Below the pieces are notes generated by a model. That model worked only from the letters and a program-made list of their open reading frames with translations. It was not told the DNA's origin and did no database searches. A stretch of DNA of 64,000 nucleotides from Sporosarcina jiandibaonis (GTDB lineage: Bacteria; Bacillota; Bacilli; Bacillales_A; Planococcaceae), in the NCBI RefSeq assembly GCF_013184495.1, contig NZ_JAAOIY010000001.1, positions 434,001-498,000 of the forward strand. The letters run 5' to 3'. Below are positions 9,306-17,960 of the stretch, in pieces. Within the stretch, counting starts at the first letter, position 1. Each line of letters begins with the position of its first letter. The position numbers and the translations under genes were made by a program.

Positions 9306-10424
9306 TTATCGAAATTGAAAAGGTTCTGTCTTGACTTCCGATTCGATGAATGTAACCTCGAAATTCTTTTCCAAACATGCTTCTGTCATATGCTCTACAA
9401 CGCCCTTGATCATCACTTTTTCAATATTATGTCCTGGGTCAATAACGGATAGACCTATCGCTTCCGCGTCATGAGCGACATGATAATAAAGATCCCCGGT
9501 TACAAAAACATCTGCCCCGCTTCTTTTTGCATCGTGTATATACTTATTGCCATCTCCGCCCAATACGGCTACCTTTTTGATGACTTTAGAAGGATTTCCA
9601 ACAAAACGGACTACAGGGACATTGAAAGCCTGTTTTACACGGTCAACAAATTGTCCCAGCCTGACTTGTTCATTCAATTCTCCAACCCGACCAAGTCCCA
9701 GATTATTCGTTTGTTGATCTAGCTGGAAAATATCATAAGCGGGCTCTTCATAAGGATGGGCTTCAAGCATTGAGCGAAGCACCTTATCGCGCAATTTCTC
9801 TGGTACAATTGCTTCGATTTTTACTTCGTCCACCTCTTCTTCTAATCCAACTTCTCCGAAATAGGGATTTGCATCGCCTACCGGCGTAAATCGTCCTGTT
9901 CCGCTCGTGGTAAAACTGCATCCTTCATATTCACCAAGCGCACCTGCCCCGCTTATTGCCATTGCCTTTCGTATTTCTTCAGCATGACTGGCCGGACTGA
10001 ACACTACAAATTTATATAAAGCTTCAGAATACGTTGGCGACATGACCTTCGTTTCTTTCAAGCCTAATCGCGCCGCAAGTAAATCATTGACTCCGCCCGG
10101 TGCAACATCTAGATTTGTATGAGCAGAATAAACTGAAATATCATTTTTAATACACTTTTCAATGACTTTTCCTTGTGGCGTATCTGTTGCAATATTTTTT
10201 AGAGGTCGAAATATCGGCGGGTGATGCGCAATAATAAGATTTGCTCCAACTTCAATCGCTTCATCAATCACTGCTTCATTGACGTCTAGTGTCACAAGCA
10301 CTTTTTCTACCGTTCGGTTCAATTGCCCGATATGTAAACCAACCGGATCGCCCTCTAACGCATAGCGTTTCGGAGACCACTCTTCAAATAGCTCGATGAC
10401 TTCACGACCATTCACTGTCTTCAT
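9306..10424 (-). CDS. yqfO: Nif3-like dinuclear metal-center protein (YqfO)
   Basis: A 372-residue NIF3/DUF34 protein. Metal-ligand motifs of the family are visible: IIAHHPP near residue 65, SAHTNLDVAPGGVND near 100-114, and VTGDLYYHVAHDAE with a C-terminal GHNIEK. The central part (about 130-235, EALYKFVVFSPASHAEE and HPYEEPAYD) is the PII-like insertion typical of the Bacillus form. Often described as a GTP cyclohydrolase I type 2-like hydrolase, but the physiological role is unsettled. Overlaps trmK by 4 bases. Confidence 0.88.
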   Translation of the reverse strand: MKTVNGREVIELFEEWSPKRYALEGDPVGLHIGQLNRTVEKVLVTLDVNEAVIDEAIEVGANLIIAHHPPIFRPLKNIATDTPQGKVIEKCIKNDISVYSAHTNLDVAPGGVNDLLAARLGLKETKVMSPTYSEALYKFVVFSPASHAEEIRKAMAISGAGALGEYEGCSFTTSGTGRFTPVGDANPYFGEVGLEEEVDEVKIEAIVPEKLRDKVLRSMLEAHPYEEPAYDIFQLDQQTNNLGLGRVGELNEQVRLGQFVDRVKQAFNVPVVRFVGNPSKVIKKVAVLGGDGNKYIHDAKRSGADVFVTGDLYYHVAHDAEAIGLSVIDPGHNIEKVMIKGVVEHMTEACLEKNFEVTFIESEVKTEPFQFR

Positions 10425-11116
10425 TTTTCCAACACCTTTCCAAGAGTTGTTATCTTGTGAGACAACTGTTCTTTTTTCTTAATTAACTCTGGGGTTTCAA
10501 CCGCATTTTCTAGCGACCTTAACACTTGAATCCATTGACTGATTTCGGCTTCCCACTTTTCTATGAAAATGTTGTTCATTTCAGCAAGAAGAAATGGACC
10601 TACTAATAGTTCAAGGTCATCGTAGAAAACCAACCCTTTCTCAAGTACTAGAACCTCATAGATTTTTCCATCCTCTTTAAGTATTTGTTCATCCACTAAT
10701 TTCCAGCCATTTGCAACTGCCCATTCCCGAATCGCTTTTGCATGAAGATTCGGTTGAACAATAAGTCGATTTACATGTTGAAGTCGATCTTTCCCCTGTT
10801 CCAAAATTTTCGCGATTAAAGATCCGCCCATTCCTGCGATTGTTACTGTATCAATTCCATCATGGTCTTCGATTGCAAAAAGACCATCTGCTAGCCTGAC
10901 TGTTATTCTGTCACTTACCCCGTGTCGGTATACAGATTTCTTTGCTGTTTCATACGGACCGATTACAACTTCTCCCGCGACAGCTTTTTGTATGATACCT
11001 TTTTGTATTAAATAGGTTGGCAAATATGCATGGTCGCTACCAATATCAGCAACAACTGCTCCTTTTCTTATATGAGAAGCAACAGCTAACAGTCTTTCCG
11101 ATAATTTAATCAACAA
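10421..11116 (-). CDS. trmK: tRNA (adenine(22)-N(1))-methyltransferase
   Basis: A 231-residue SAM-dependent methyltransferase that forms m1A22 in tRNA. Motif I is VADIGSDHAYLPTYL (about residues 22-36), followed by AGEVVIGPYETA and the catalytic-loop-like TIAGMGGSLI, and VQPNLHAKAIREW. The start is TTG with AAGGAG about 7 bases upstream; a second TTG follows directly. Coupled to yqfO by a 4-base overlap, the same pair as yqfN-yqfO. Confidence 0.9.
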   Translation of the reverse strand: MLIKLSERLLAVASHIRKGAVVADIGSDHAYLPTYLIQKGIIQKAVAGEVVIGPYETAKKSVYRHGVSDRITVRLADGLFAIEDHDGIDTVTIAGMGGSLIAKILEQGKDRLQHVNRLIVQPNLHAKAIREWAVANGWKLVDEQILKEDGKIYEVLVLEKGLVFYDDLELLVGPFLLAEMNNIFIEKWEAEISQWIQVLRSLENAVETPELIKKKEQLSHKITTLGKVLEK

Positions 11117-11147
11117 TATCAGCTCCTTCCTTGAGTTCTCTAAAGAG

Positions 11148-11196
11148 AAAAAGCCTTCTGCTGACAGAAAAGTTTCTGCAGACAGATGGCTCTTTC
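11148..11196 (-). terminator. Probable terminator downstream of cccA
   Basis: AGCC...GGCT closes an imperfect inner inverted repeat (TCTGCTGACAGAAA against TTTCTGCAGACAGA). On the minus strand the stem ends in GGCTTTTTCTC. Confidence 0.5.
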
Positions 11197-11207
11197 AATT
11201 TCATGAA

Positions 11208-11579
11208 TTATTTAAGTGATAAAATATAATCTGCCATTTCATCGAGGTGTTCTTCTGGCACTAGATTCCCCGGCATTGCAGTACCAGGAATACCATTTTG
11301 GATGATATCTACGAGCTCTTCTTTAGATAAATCAGTTCCAACTAGACCAGGAGCCGCTCCGCCCATTCCACCTGTTAAATCCCCACCATGACAGCTAACA
11401 CATTGACCGATAGCGACGTCTGGATCAAAGCTCGCCACGTCTGCTTCTTCAGTAGTAGTATCTCCTTCAGCTTCTTTAGCGATTTCTTCTTTTTGCTCAA
11501 TTCCATAAAGAGACATAAAGAAAATAAGACCAATTCCAAGTGAGAAAATCAGGAGAAAAGGAACAATAGGATTTTTCAT
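11208..11579 (-). CDS. cccA: Membrane-anchored cytochrome c-550
   Basis: A 123-residue cytochrome c: an N-terminal membrane anchor (about residues 6-24), an acidic and Thr-rich linker, then a class I cytochrome c domain with the haem-binding motif CVSCH and an axial Met candidate in GTAMPGN. It would face the outside and carry electrons between the menaquinol branch and a terminal oxidase. The ATG at 11579, behind GAAGGAGGG, replaces a longer frame whose extra 17 residues have no ribosome site. The locus beside trmK and rpoD matches B. subtilis cccA. Confidence 0.88.
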   Translation of the reverse strand: MKNPIVPFLLIFSLGIGLIFFMSLYGIEQKEEIAKEAEGDTTTEEADVASFDPDVAIGQCVSCHGGDLTGGMGGAAPGLVGTDLSKEELVDIIQNGIPGTAMPGNLVPEEHLDEMADYILSLK

Positions 11580-11716
11580 TGAATTACCCTCCTTCTTCAA
11601 AAACAATTCTGTGATAATAACAATACACAACTAATATTGTACTGTATCACTTGGAAAACTGAAAGTAATTTACCATATTTCACTCTTTCTTTGTGACAAA
11701 TTCGACAAAAAGTTTA

Positions 11717-12868
11717 TTATTCGCAACCAATATGCCTTGCAATAACCATACGCTGTACTTCAGAGGTGCCTTCCCCTATTTCGAGGAGCTTAGCGTCGCG
11801 CATATACCTTTCCACTTCATATTCCTTCATATAGCCATACCCGCCGTGTATTTGTATAGCCTCGGAAGCATTTTCCATCGCAATTTCAGATGCATACAGT
11901 TTACACATCGCTGCTTCTTTAGAAAATGGACGACCTTGATCTTTTAACCAAGCTGCTTTATATACCATATTTCGAGCCAGCTCGATCTTCAACGCCATAT
12001 CAGCTAGTTTGAACTGTGTAATTTGAAATTGAGATAATGTTTTTCCGAACTGTTTTCTCTCTTTGGAATATTGTAGCGCCCGGTCATAAGCTGCCTGAGC
12101 TATCCCGACAGCCATTGCCCCTATTCCGATACGCCCCCCGTCAAGTGTGACCAGGAACTGTTTAAAGCCGTTGCCGCGAACTCCTAAGAGGTTTTCTTTC
12201 GGCACGCGAACATTATCTAAGATTAGTTCAGTTGTATTTGAAGCATTAAGCCCCATTTTTTCATAATTGTCGATTACTGTAAATCCTTCTGCATCGGTCG
12301 GAACTATGATTGCACTAATTTCTTTTTCTCCATTTTTCATGCCAGTTATAGCAGTAATCGCAAGGTTTTTTGCGTAGCTTGCGTTGGTAATAAAAACTTT
12401 TGAACCGTTTATGATATAGTCATCACCATCTTCAACAGCAGTCGTCTGCGTCCCCCCCGCATCCGAACCAGCATTTGATTCAGTTAAACCAAATGCACCA
12501 AAGGATTCTCCTGTACAGATAGGCGTTAAATACTTTTCCTTTTGTTCCTCTGTGCCAAATAGATGAATCGGAGCCCCACCAAGTGAAATATGTGCGGAAT
12601 AAGTGATGCCAGTCGATGCGCATGCACGACTCAGTTCTTCCGTCACAATCGCAAAACTTGTTGTATCTGCCCCTCCACCACCGTATTTTTCTGAAAAGGG
12701 CAACCCCATTAAGCCCATTTCCGAAAGTTTTTCGAACACCTCAACAGGAAAGTCTTTTGTTCGGTCGCGATCGATTGCCCCAGGTGCCACTTCTTCAACC
12801 GCGAATGCCCGAATCATCTTTTTAATCATTTGTTGTTCTTCCGTCAAATCAAAGTTCAAGATATCCAT
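11717..12868 (-). CDS. Acyl-CoA dehydrogenase
   Basis: A 383-residue FAD-dependent acyl-CoA dehydrogenase that forms the trans-2,3 double bond in beta-oxidation or branched-chain amino-acid degradation. Visible motifs are FGLTESNAGSDAGG (first signature), TNASYAKN, GGRIGIGAMAVG and the second signature QIHGGYGYMKEYEVERYMRD. The likely catalytic base is Glu366 in EIGEGTSE. AAAAGGGG abuts the ATG at 12868; a TTG at 12859 (giving MNFDLTEEQ) is better spaced and may be the true start. It interrupts the cccA-rpoD neighbourhood of B. subtilis. Chain-length preference cannot be read. Confidence 0.88.
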   Translation of the reverse strand: MDILNFDLTEEQQMIKKMIRAFAVEEVAPGAIDRDRTKDFPVEVFEKLSEMGLMGLPFSEKYGGGGADTTSFAIVTEELSRACASTGITYSAHISLGGAPIHLFGTEEQKEKYLTPICTGESFGAFGLTESNAGSDAGGTQTTAVEDGDDYIINGSKVFITNASYAKNLAITAITGMKNGEKEISAIIVPTDAEGFTVIDNYEKMGLNASNTTELILDNVRVPKENLLGVRGNGFKQFLVTLDGGRIGIGAMAVGIAQAAYDRALQYSKERKQFGKTLSQFQITQFKLADMALKIELARNMVYKAAWLKDQGRPFSKEAAMCKLYASEIAMENASEAIQIHGGYGYMKEYEVERYMRDAKLLEIGEGTSEVQRMVIARHIGCE

Positions 12869-12950
12869 CCCCTTTTCGTAAACGCTTACAACTATGATTA
12901 TACCGAATAGGCAGATAGATTCTCAACTTATTCACGGTATTTCCCAAATT

Positions 12951-12985
12951 AAAAAGCATCGGCAGATATCAACCGATGCTTTTTA
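12951..12985 (-). terminator. rpoD terminator
   Basis: AAAAAGCATCGG and CCGATGCTTTTT form a stem around about 10 loop bases just after the rpoD stop, with T-rich flanks on the minus strand. Confidence 0.85.
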
Positions 12986-12988
12986 ATA

Positions 12989-14122
12989 TTATTCAAGGAA
13001 ATCCTTTAGACGTTTGCTTCTAGAAGGATGTCTTAACTTGCGAAGTGCTTTCGCTTCAATTTGACGAATACGCTCACGGGTCACGCCGAATACTCGACCG
13101 ACTTCTTCAAGCGTTCTAGTTCTGCCGTCATCTAGACCGAAACGTAAACGAAGTACATTTTCTTCTCTATCGGTTAATGTATCAAGGACATCTTCTAATT
13201 GCTCTTTTAATAATTCATATGCTGCATGGTCTGAAGGTGATTGAGCTTCGGAATCTTCGATGAAATCGCCTAAATGGGAATCATCTTCTTCACCAATCGG
13301 CGTCTCAAGCGATACAGGTTCTTGAGATATCTTTAAAATTTCACGTACTCTATCCGCAGTTAGCTCCATCTCTTCTCCAATTTCTTCTGGTGAAGGTTCA
13401 CGGCCTAAGTCTTGCAACAATTGTCTTTGAACCCGAATTAATTTGTTGATTGTCTCAACCATATGAACCGGAATACGGATTGTTCGGGCTTGGTCAGCAA
13501 TTGCACGCGTGATCGCTTGACGAATCCACCATGTCGCGTACGTACTGAATTTAAAGCCTTTAGTATGATCAAATTTTTCTACGGCTTTAATCAGACCCAT
13601 ATTTCCTTCTTGGATAAGGTCGAGGAATAACATTCCACGTCCGACGTAACGTTTTGCAATACTTACAACTAGTCGCAAGTTCGCCTCGGCAAGTTCTTTA
13701 CTTGCAGATTCGTCACCCTCGATTATGCGTTTTGCAAGCGCGACTTCTTCATCTCCAGTAAGTAATTCAACTCGACCGATTTCTTTTAAATACATTCGGA
13801 CCGGGTCGTTAATTTTCACGCCAGGCGGTACGCTGAGGTCGTTTAAATCGAGCTTGGAATCATCGACTTCCTCTTTAGGCGTCGCCTTATCAGCCTCTTC
13901 CTCTTCATCTTCCGACTTTCGATCCATTTCAACGCCTTGCGCTTCCAGCAAATCAAGGAATTCCTCAAATTGATCTGGTTCAATCTCATATTGAGAGAGT
14001 TTTTCCGTCACTTCATCAAGTGTCAGTTCACCTGTTTTCTTTCCCGCTTCTAATAATTGCGCCTTAACTTCTTTAATTGTAAGTTCTTCTTTCATTCCTG
14101 CAGATAATTCTTTTTTAGTCAT
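12989..14122 (-). CDS. rpoD: RNA polymerase sigma factor SigA (housekeeping)
   Basis: The primary sigma factor, 377 residues, close to the 371 of B. subtilis SigA. Region 1.1 is acidic; region 1.2 has [11 protein letters not shown]; region 2 has [20 protein letters not shown] and [17 protein letters not shown]; region 4.2 ends in [20 protein letters not shown]. The ATG at 14122 is 10 bases after GGAGGAGG; the eight codons upstream of it are not needed. It follows dnaG closely (33 bases), the classical macromolecular-synthesis operon. Confidence 0.98.
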   Translation of the reverse strand: MTKKELSAGMKEELTIKEVKAQLLEAGKKTGELTLDEVTEKLSQYEIEPDQFEEFLDLLEAQGVEMDRKSEDEEEEADKATPKEEVDDSKLDLNDLSVPPGVKINDPVRMYLKEIGRVELLTGDEEVALAKRIIEGDESASKELAEANLRLVVSIAKRYVGRGMLFLDLIQEGNMGLIKAVEKFDHTKGFKFSTYATWWIRQAITRAIADQARTIRIPVHMVETINKLIRVQRQLLQDLGREPSPEEIGEEMELTADRVREILKISQEPVSLETPIGEEDDSHLGDFIEDSEAQSPSDHAAYELLKEQLEDVLDTLTDREENVLRLRFGLDDGRTRTLEEVGRVFGVTRERIRQIEAKALRKLRHPSRSKRLKDFLE

Positions 14123-14155
14123 CTTACCCGTTCCTCCTCCTAACACCGGATATGG

Positions 14156-15979
14156 CTATTTAGCCGATAATGATTTCCGGAGCTGTATAATATCCCTGGC
14201 CAGCTCCAGCGCCCGGGTATGATCGTTTTTCTTTTCAGCTTCTTTAGATTCATGTATTTTTTTTTGAATTGTTAACCCTATTCGATATTTCTCCAAATGT
14301 TTAATGCAATCTTCGATTTCTTGTTCAGTATGCTCAGGATCACGGTCAATCATCGCAGCTTCAAGGACAATTTTCCTCAAGCTGCGGTCTTCTAGCGATT
14401 CCGCAAACCTATGAAAATCAGGCATTCCATGTTTTTCGTAAAATCCGGCAAGACGAACGAATATTGCTGAATAATCTTCGCCAATAAAAACATCTCTTCT
14501 CTCTTTTTGAAAGCGGTCAAATAGGGATCCGTCATTTAATAAATGATATAATAATAATCGCTCCGCTCGCTCGGTCCCTGTTTGGGTTCGTTTTGGCGCA
14601 GTTCTTTCAGGTATATTCCCGCCGCTTGCGAAATCTGCAGGTTCTGCTTTCGCCTGCCTTGCCCGATTACCTGCCATCTTCATGAATTGTTGCGTTATCG
14701 CTTCAACTGAAATATTTGTTTCAGTTGAAAGTTGTCGAATGTACAAATCCCTCTCTACTGGAGATGCGCGTTTTGCCAATTCTTCAAGCACCTCATGTAT
14801 AAATTGCAGAACGTCATTTTCATAAGAGAAGTTTTTAGAACGTTTAGCATATGCCATGATGAATGACATATATGAATGCGGATTTCCAATAATTTGATCG
14901 CGAAAGGCCTGTCCGCCATATTCCATAATATAATCATCGGGATCCATATCTGTAGGTAATAATGCAATTTGCACATCAAATCCATTTCGCGAGATCATAC
15001 CGGAAAATCTTTTAGCAGCTTCCCATCCAGCATCATCTCCGTCGCAGCATATGATTACCTCTTTTGCAACTCGCTTCATTTTAATTAGGTGCGCATCTGA
15101 TAAAGCCGTTCCCATAAGAGCCACACTATTTTTTATATCCACGCGATCAGCCGAAATCGTATCCATAAAACCTTCAAACAGTATTACTTTACCCGTTTTC
15201 CGCACATTAAGACGTGCATTGTGCAAATTGTATAACATTTTGTTTTTTTCGAAAATGGGTGTTTCTGGGCTATTCAGGTATTTTGCTACTTCCTTTCCTT
15301 CCACTAACGTACGACCTGAGAATGCAATCACATTACCATTATCGTCATGAAGTGGAAACATAATACGTCCGCGGAACCTATCAAAGAAACCAGTACCATC
15401 GTCCTTCATTATGCAAAGGCCTGCTTTTTCCATTTCCATCATATTGAAACCTTTACGATGGAGTAATGTCGATAGTGCATCAAATTCATCAAGGGACCAT
15501 CCGATTCCATATTTTTCGATATCCGCCCTCGTAAACCCTCTATTTTGAAGATATTCTAATGCCTTTTCCCCTTCTACTGTATTTAAGAGTAAATGACTGT
15601 AAAAATTCGAAGCTAGGGAATGTGCTTCAACCATATGTTTAAACTCATCAGGCCGTTTGGATTCATTGGAAGCATGAGTTATTGCTGGGTCGATTTCAAT
15701 TCCCGTACGTTCTGCGAGTTTAATAACTGCGTCCGTGAATTGTCGATTTTCGATATCCATAACAAATGTGATTGCATTGCCGCTTGCCCCGCATCCAAAA
15801 CAATGAAAAAGTTGCTTGTCTTCAGAAACTGAAAATGAAGGTGTGTTTTCCCCATGAAAAGGACAAAGCCCGAACCAATTTTTACCTCTTTTCGTCAGTT
15901 GTACATGCTCTCCAATTAGATCCACTATATCGGTCTGGGTACGAACTGCTTCAATTATCTCCTCAGATATTCTTGTCAT
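14156..15979 (-). CDS. dnaG: DNA primase
   Basis: A 607-residue primase that makes the RNA primers of replication. N-terminal CHC2 zinc finger (CPFHGENTPSFSVS, then HCFGCGASG, residues about 40-67), a TOPRIM polymerase core with EGFMD and CCDGDDAGWEAA (about 255-310), and a C-terminal helicase-binding domain with LLYHLLNDG and the terminal LRKSLSAK. B. subtilis has yqxD upstream of dnaG; here the upstream neighbour across a terminator is the PPSR gene and yqxD is absent. Confidence 0.97.
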   Translation of the reverse strand: MTRISEEIIEAVRTQTDIVDLIGEHVQLTKRGKNWFGLCPFHGENTPSFSVSEDKQLFHCFGCGASGNAITFVMDIENRQFTDAVIKLAERTGIEIDPAITHASNESKRPDEFKHMVEAHSLASNFYSHLLLNTVEGEKALEYLQNRGFTRADIEKYGIGWSLDEFDALSTLLHRKGFNMMEMEKAGLCIMKDDGTGFFDRFRGRIMFPLHDDNGNVIAFSGRTLVEGKEVAKYLNSPETPIFEKNKMLYNLHNARLNVRKTGKVILFEGFMDTISADRVDIKNSVALMGTALSDAHLIKMKRVAKEVIICCDGDDAGWEAAKRFSGMISRNGFDVQIALLPTDMDPDDYIMEYGGQAFRDQIIGNPHSYMSFIMAYAKRSKNFSYENDVLQFIHEVLEELAKRASPVERDLYIRQLSTETNISVEAITQQFMKMAGNRARQAKAEPADFASGGNIPERTAPKRTQTGTERAERLLLYHLLNDGSLFDRFQKERRDVFIGEDYSAIFVRLAGFYEKHGMPDFHRFAESLEDRSLRKIVLEAAMIDRDPEHTEQEIEDCIKHLEKYRIGLTIQKKIHESKEAEKKNDHTRALELARDIIQLRKSLSAK

Positions 15980-16132
15980 GATATCACCATCTTCTACTCT
16001 GTATACTATATTTCGAGAAATTCTTTGAATATCCTTCTTTATTCGACATATTTCTTAATAATACTCCGAAACTATTATTCTACACTATTACGTATGAATT
16101 TTCATTAATCTACTATGGATGAATATTGTCCC

Positions 16133-16170
16133 TAAAAGAAGAACCTATCCATAATGGAAGGTTCTTCTTT
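16133..16170 (-). terminator. Terminator after the PPSR gene
   Basis: AAAGAAGAACCT and AGGTTCTTCTTT enclose a short loop just after the stop of the regulatory protein gene. It separates the ccpN-PPSR unit from dnaG-rpoD, so dnaG must use a promoter in 15,980-16,130. Confidence 0.8.
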
Positions 16171-16171
16171 A

Positions 16172-16987
16172 TTATTTAATTCGATTAGTTAGTTCACCAA
16201 TAATAACATTTGCAGTTTCTTCAACAGCTTTACTCGTTACGTCAACGACAGTACATCCTATCTTATCCGTTATTTCCTTGAAATGCTCGATTTCCGCCTC
16301 GATTCTTTCGAGTCGTGCATAATTAGCATCGTCACGTAAGCCCAGTGCGATAAGTCGTTCTTTTCTAATCGTATTTAACTTTTCTGGTGAAATAATTAGT
16401 GCAAAACATTTTTTGGGATCAATCATGAATAATTCCTCAGGTGGATCAACTTCGGGAACGAGTGGCACATTAGCCACTCGATACCGTTGATGGGCCAGAT
16501 ATTGCGATAATGGTGTTTTTGAAGTTCTTGAAACGCCGATTAATACAATATCGGCCTTCAATATACCCCGCGGGTCTCGACCATCATCGTATTTAACGGC
16601 AAACTCAATCGCCTCGATTTTTTTAAAGTAATCATCATCTAGTTTTCTTACTAATCCTGGTTCTTCCCTTGGTTTCTCATCAAGCTGACGGCTGAGCTGA
16701 TCAACGACAGGGCCAAGTAAATCAATACACTTTATGTCTTTTTTTTGACATTCAGCCTTTATTCTTTTTCGCATGCAACTTTTAACTAGCGTATAAACAA
16801 CAACCGCATTTTGTTCACTAGCTAAAAATGCAATCTCCTCTAACTGTGTTTCATTTTCTATATGCGAAAACCGTTTTAAAGAAACTGAATCAAGTCCTCT
16901 TCCAAACTGGCTTGCTGCAGCTTTCGCAACAAGTTCAGCTGTTTCTCCAACGGAGTCGGAGACGATAAACATAGTAAGATTCTTCAT
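16172..16987 (-). CDS. yqfL: Pyruvate, phosphate dikinase regulatory protein (PPSR/YqfL)
   Basis: A 271-residue DUF299 bifunctional kinase/pyrophosphorylase, the family that phosphorylates and dephosphorylates PPDK or PEP synthetase. The P-loop-like motif GVSRTSKTPLS is near residue 152, and the N-terminus MFIVSDSVGETAE is typical. The ATG at 16987 follows GAGGGTGATT; the 27 extra upstream residues overlap ccpN and are discarded. In B. subtilis YqfL acts with CcpN in gluconeogenic control, and the two are adjacent here too (10-base gap). No PPDK gene is in the window. Confidence 0.92.
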   Translation of the reverse strand: MKNLTMFIVSDSVGETAELVAKAAASQFGRGLDSVSLKRFSHIENETQLEEIAFLASEQNAVVVYTLVKSCMRKRIKAECQKKDIKCIDLLGPVVDQLSRQLDEKPREEPGLVRKLDDDYFKKIEAIEFAVKYDDGRDPRGILKADIVLIGVSRTSKTPLSQYLAHQRYRVANVPLVPEVDPPEELFMIDPKKCFALIISPEKLNTIRKERLIALGLRDDANYARLERIEAEIEHFKEITDKIGCTVVDVTSKAVEETANVIIGELTNRIK

Positions 16988-16997
16988 ACAATCACCC

Positions 16998-17627
16998 TCA
17001 TAATTCATGGTCGTCCGCAAGCGATAGGAACGCTGCGGTAATGTTTGTTTTTGTAATTCGGCCGACAACTTCTAGTCCCGTACCTTTATCTACTATAACA
17101 GGGAGTGAATCTATCTGTTTATCTATCATTTTCCCGGCCGCCTTAAGTAGTGTATCGGACTTTTTGCAATAAGTGATGTTAGGCATTCTGGTCATAATTA
17201 TATGAACCGGCACTTTATCGATTTCATTGTTTCCAAGGCATGATCTGAGTAAATCTTTTCTCGATAAGATGCCGGTAAGAAAGGAAGATCTGTCTACGAC
17301 AAACAATGTGCCGACGTCTTCAAGAAACATTTGGCAAATTGCGTCATACACGGATAATTCCTCAGTGACAACAGCCGGAATCGATTGAAAATCTCCAACT
17401 TTCATGGCGTTAATACTGTCAGTAAGGGATTTAACTGGTTTCTTTCCGGAGAAAAAATACCCTACCCTCGGTCTTGCTTCTAAATAACCAGCCATCGTCA
17501 GGATTGCAAGATCGGGACGTATTGTTGCTCTCACTAGATTTAATCGCACCGCTATTTGCTCACCGGTTATAGGACCATTTTCTTTAACAATTTCAAGTAT
17601 ATCGGTCTGACGCTTATTAAGTTCCAT
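16998..17627 (-). CDS. ccpN: Transcriptional repressor CcpN
   Basis: A 209-residue regulator with an N-terminal winged helix (residues about 3-60, RQTDILEIVKENGPITGEQ) and two CBS domains (about 75-140 and 145-205). CcpN represses gluconeogenic genes (gapB, pckA) in Bacillus when glucose is present, sensing adenine nucleotides through the CBS pair. It is cotranscribed with yqfL and stands head to head with the glyS T-box region. Confidence 0.92.
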   Translation of the reverse strand: MELNKRQTDILEIVKENGPITGEQIAVRLNLVRATIRPDLAILTMAGYLEARPRVGYFFSGKKPVKSLTDSINAMKVGDFQSIPAVVTEELSVYDAICQMFLEDVGTLFVVDRSSFLTGILSRKDLLRSCLGNNEIDKVPVHIIMTRMPNITYCKKSDTLLKAAGKMIDKQIDSLPVIVDKGTGLEVVGRITKTNITAAFLSLADDHEL

Positions 17628-17695
17628 AAGTCACCGCCTTACGGGTATGTAATAACAATAATCTACTCGCTTATTATATACGAAGACGCCAACTA

Positions 17696-17724
17696 TTGCG
17701 AAGAAATTGGAATCATGCTACACT
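17696..17724 (+). promoter_or_regulatory. glyS promoter
   Basis: A -35 TTGCGA (17696-17701) and a -10 TACACT (17719-17724) are spaced by 17 bases. It lies just before the T-box leader. Confidence 0.65.
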
Positions 17725-17725
17725 A

Positions 17726-17942
17726 ATTGGTGAACTAAATAAGCGTTGAGAGGTATTAAAGTAATGTCTAAAACAAAGCGAGTCGGGATAGTGAAAGTCG
17801 ACACAGACATGAAAAGGCAACCTTGAGCTATGAATTTTTCCAAGCGGGTTGATGGATTTATCAACCAAACGGGGTGGAACCGCGGGTCATTATGCACTCG
17901 TCCCCGGACTTTATGTCCGGAGACGAGTGCTTATTTTATTTT
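17726..17942 (+). ncRNA. T-box leader controlling glyS
   Basis: The T-box sequence GGTGGAACCGCG is at 17873-17884, directly before a strong terminator: GCACTCGTC and GACGAGTGC (17894-17930) enclosing CCGGAC and GTCCGG, then a T-rich run. The upstream half holds the structured stem I region. Uncharged tRNA-Gly would stabilise the antiterminator and let glyS be transcribed. The specifier triplet was not assigned with confidence. Together with the promoter this accounts for the 333-base gap between ccpN and glyS. Confidence 0.92.
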
Positions 17943-17960
17943 GAAAGGAATGTTACCACA

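Noticed and set aside
17874..17960. In-frame extension of glyS
   Set aside because: It overlaps the T-box and terminator stem; the true start has its own ribosome site.
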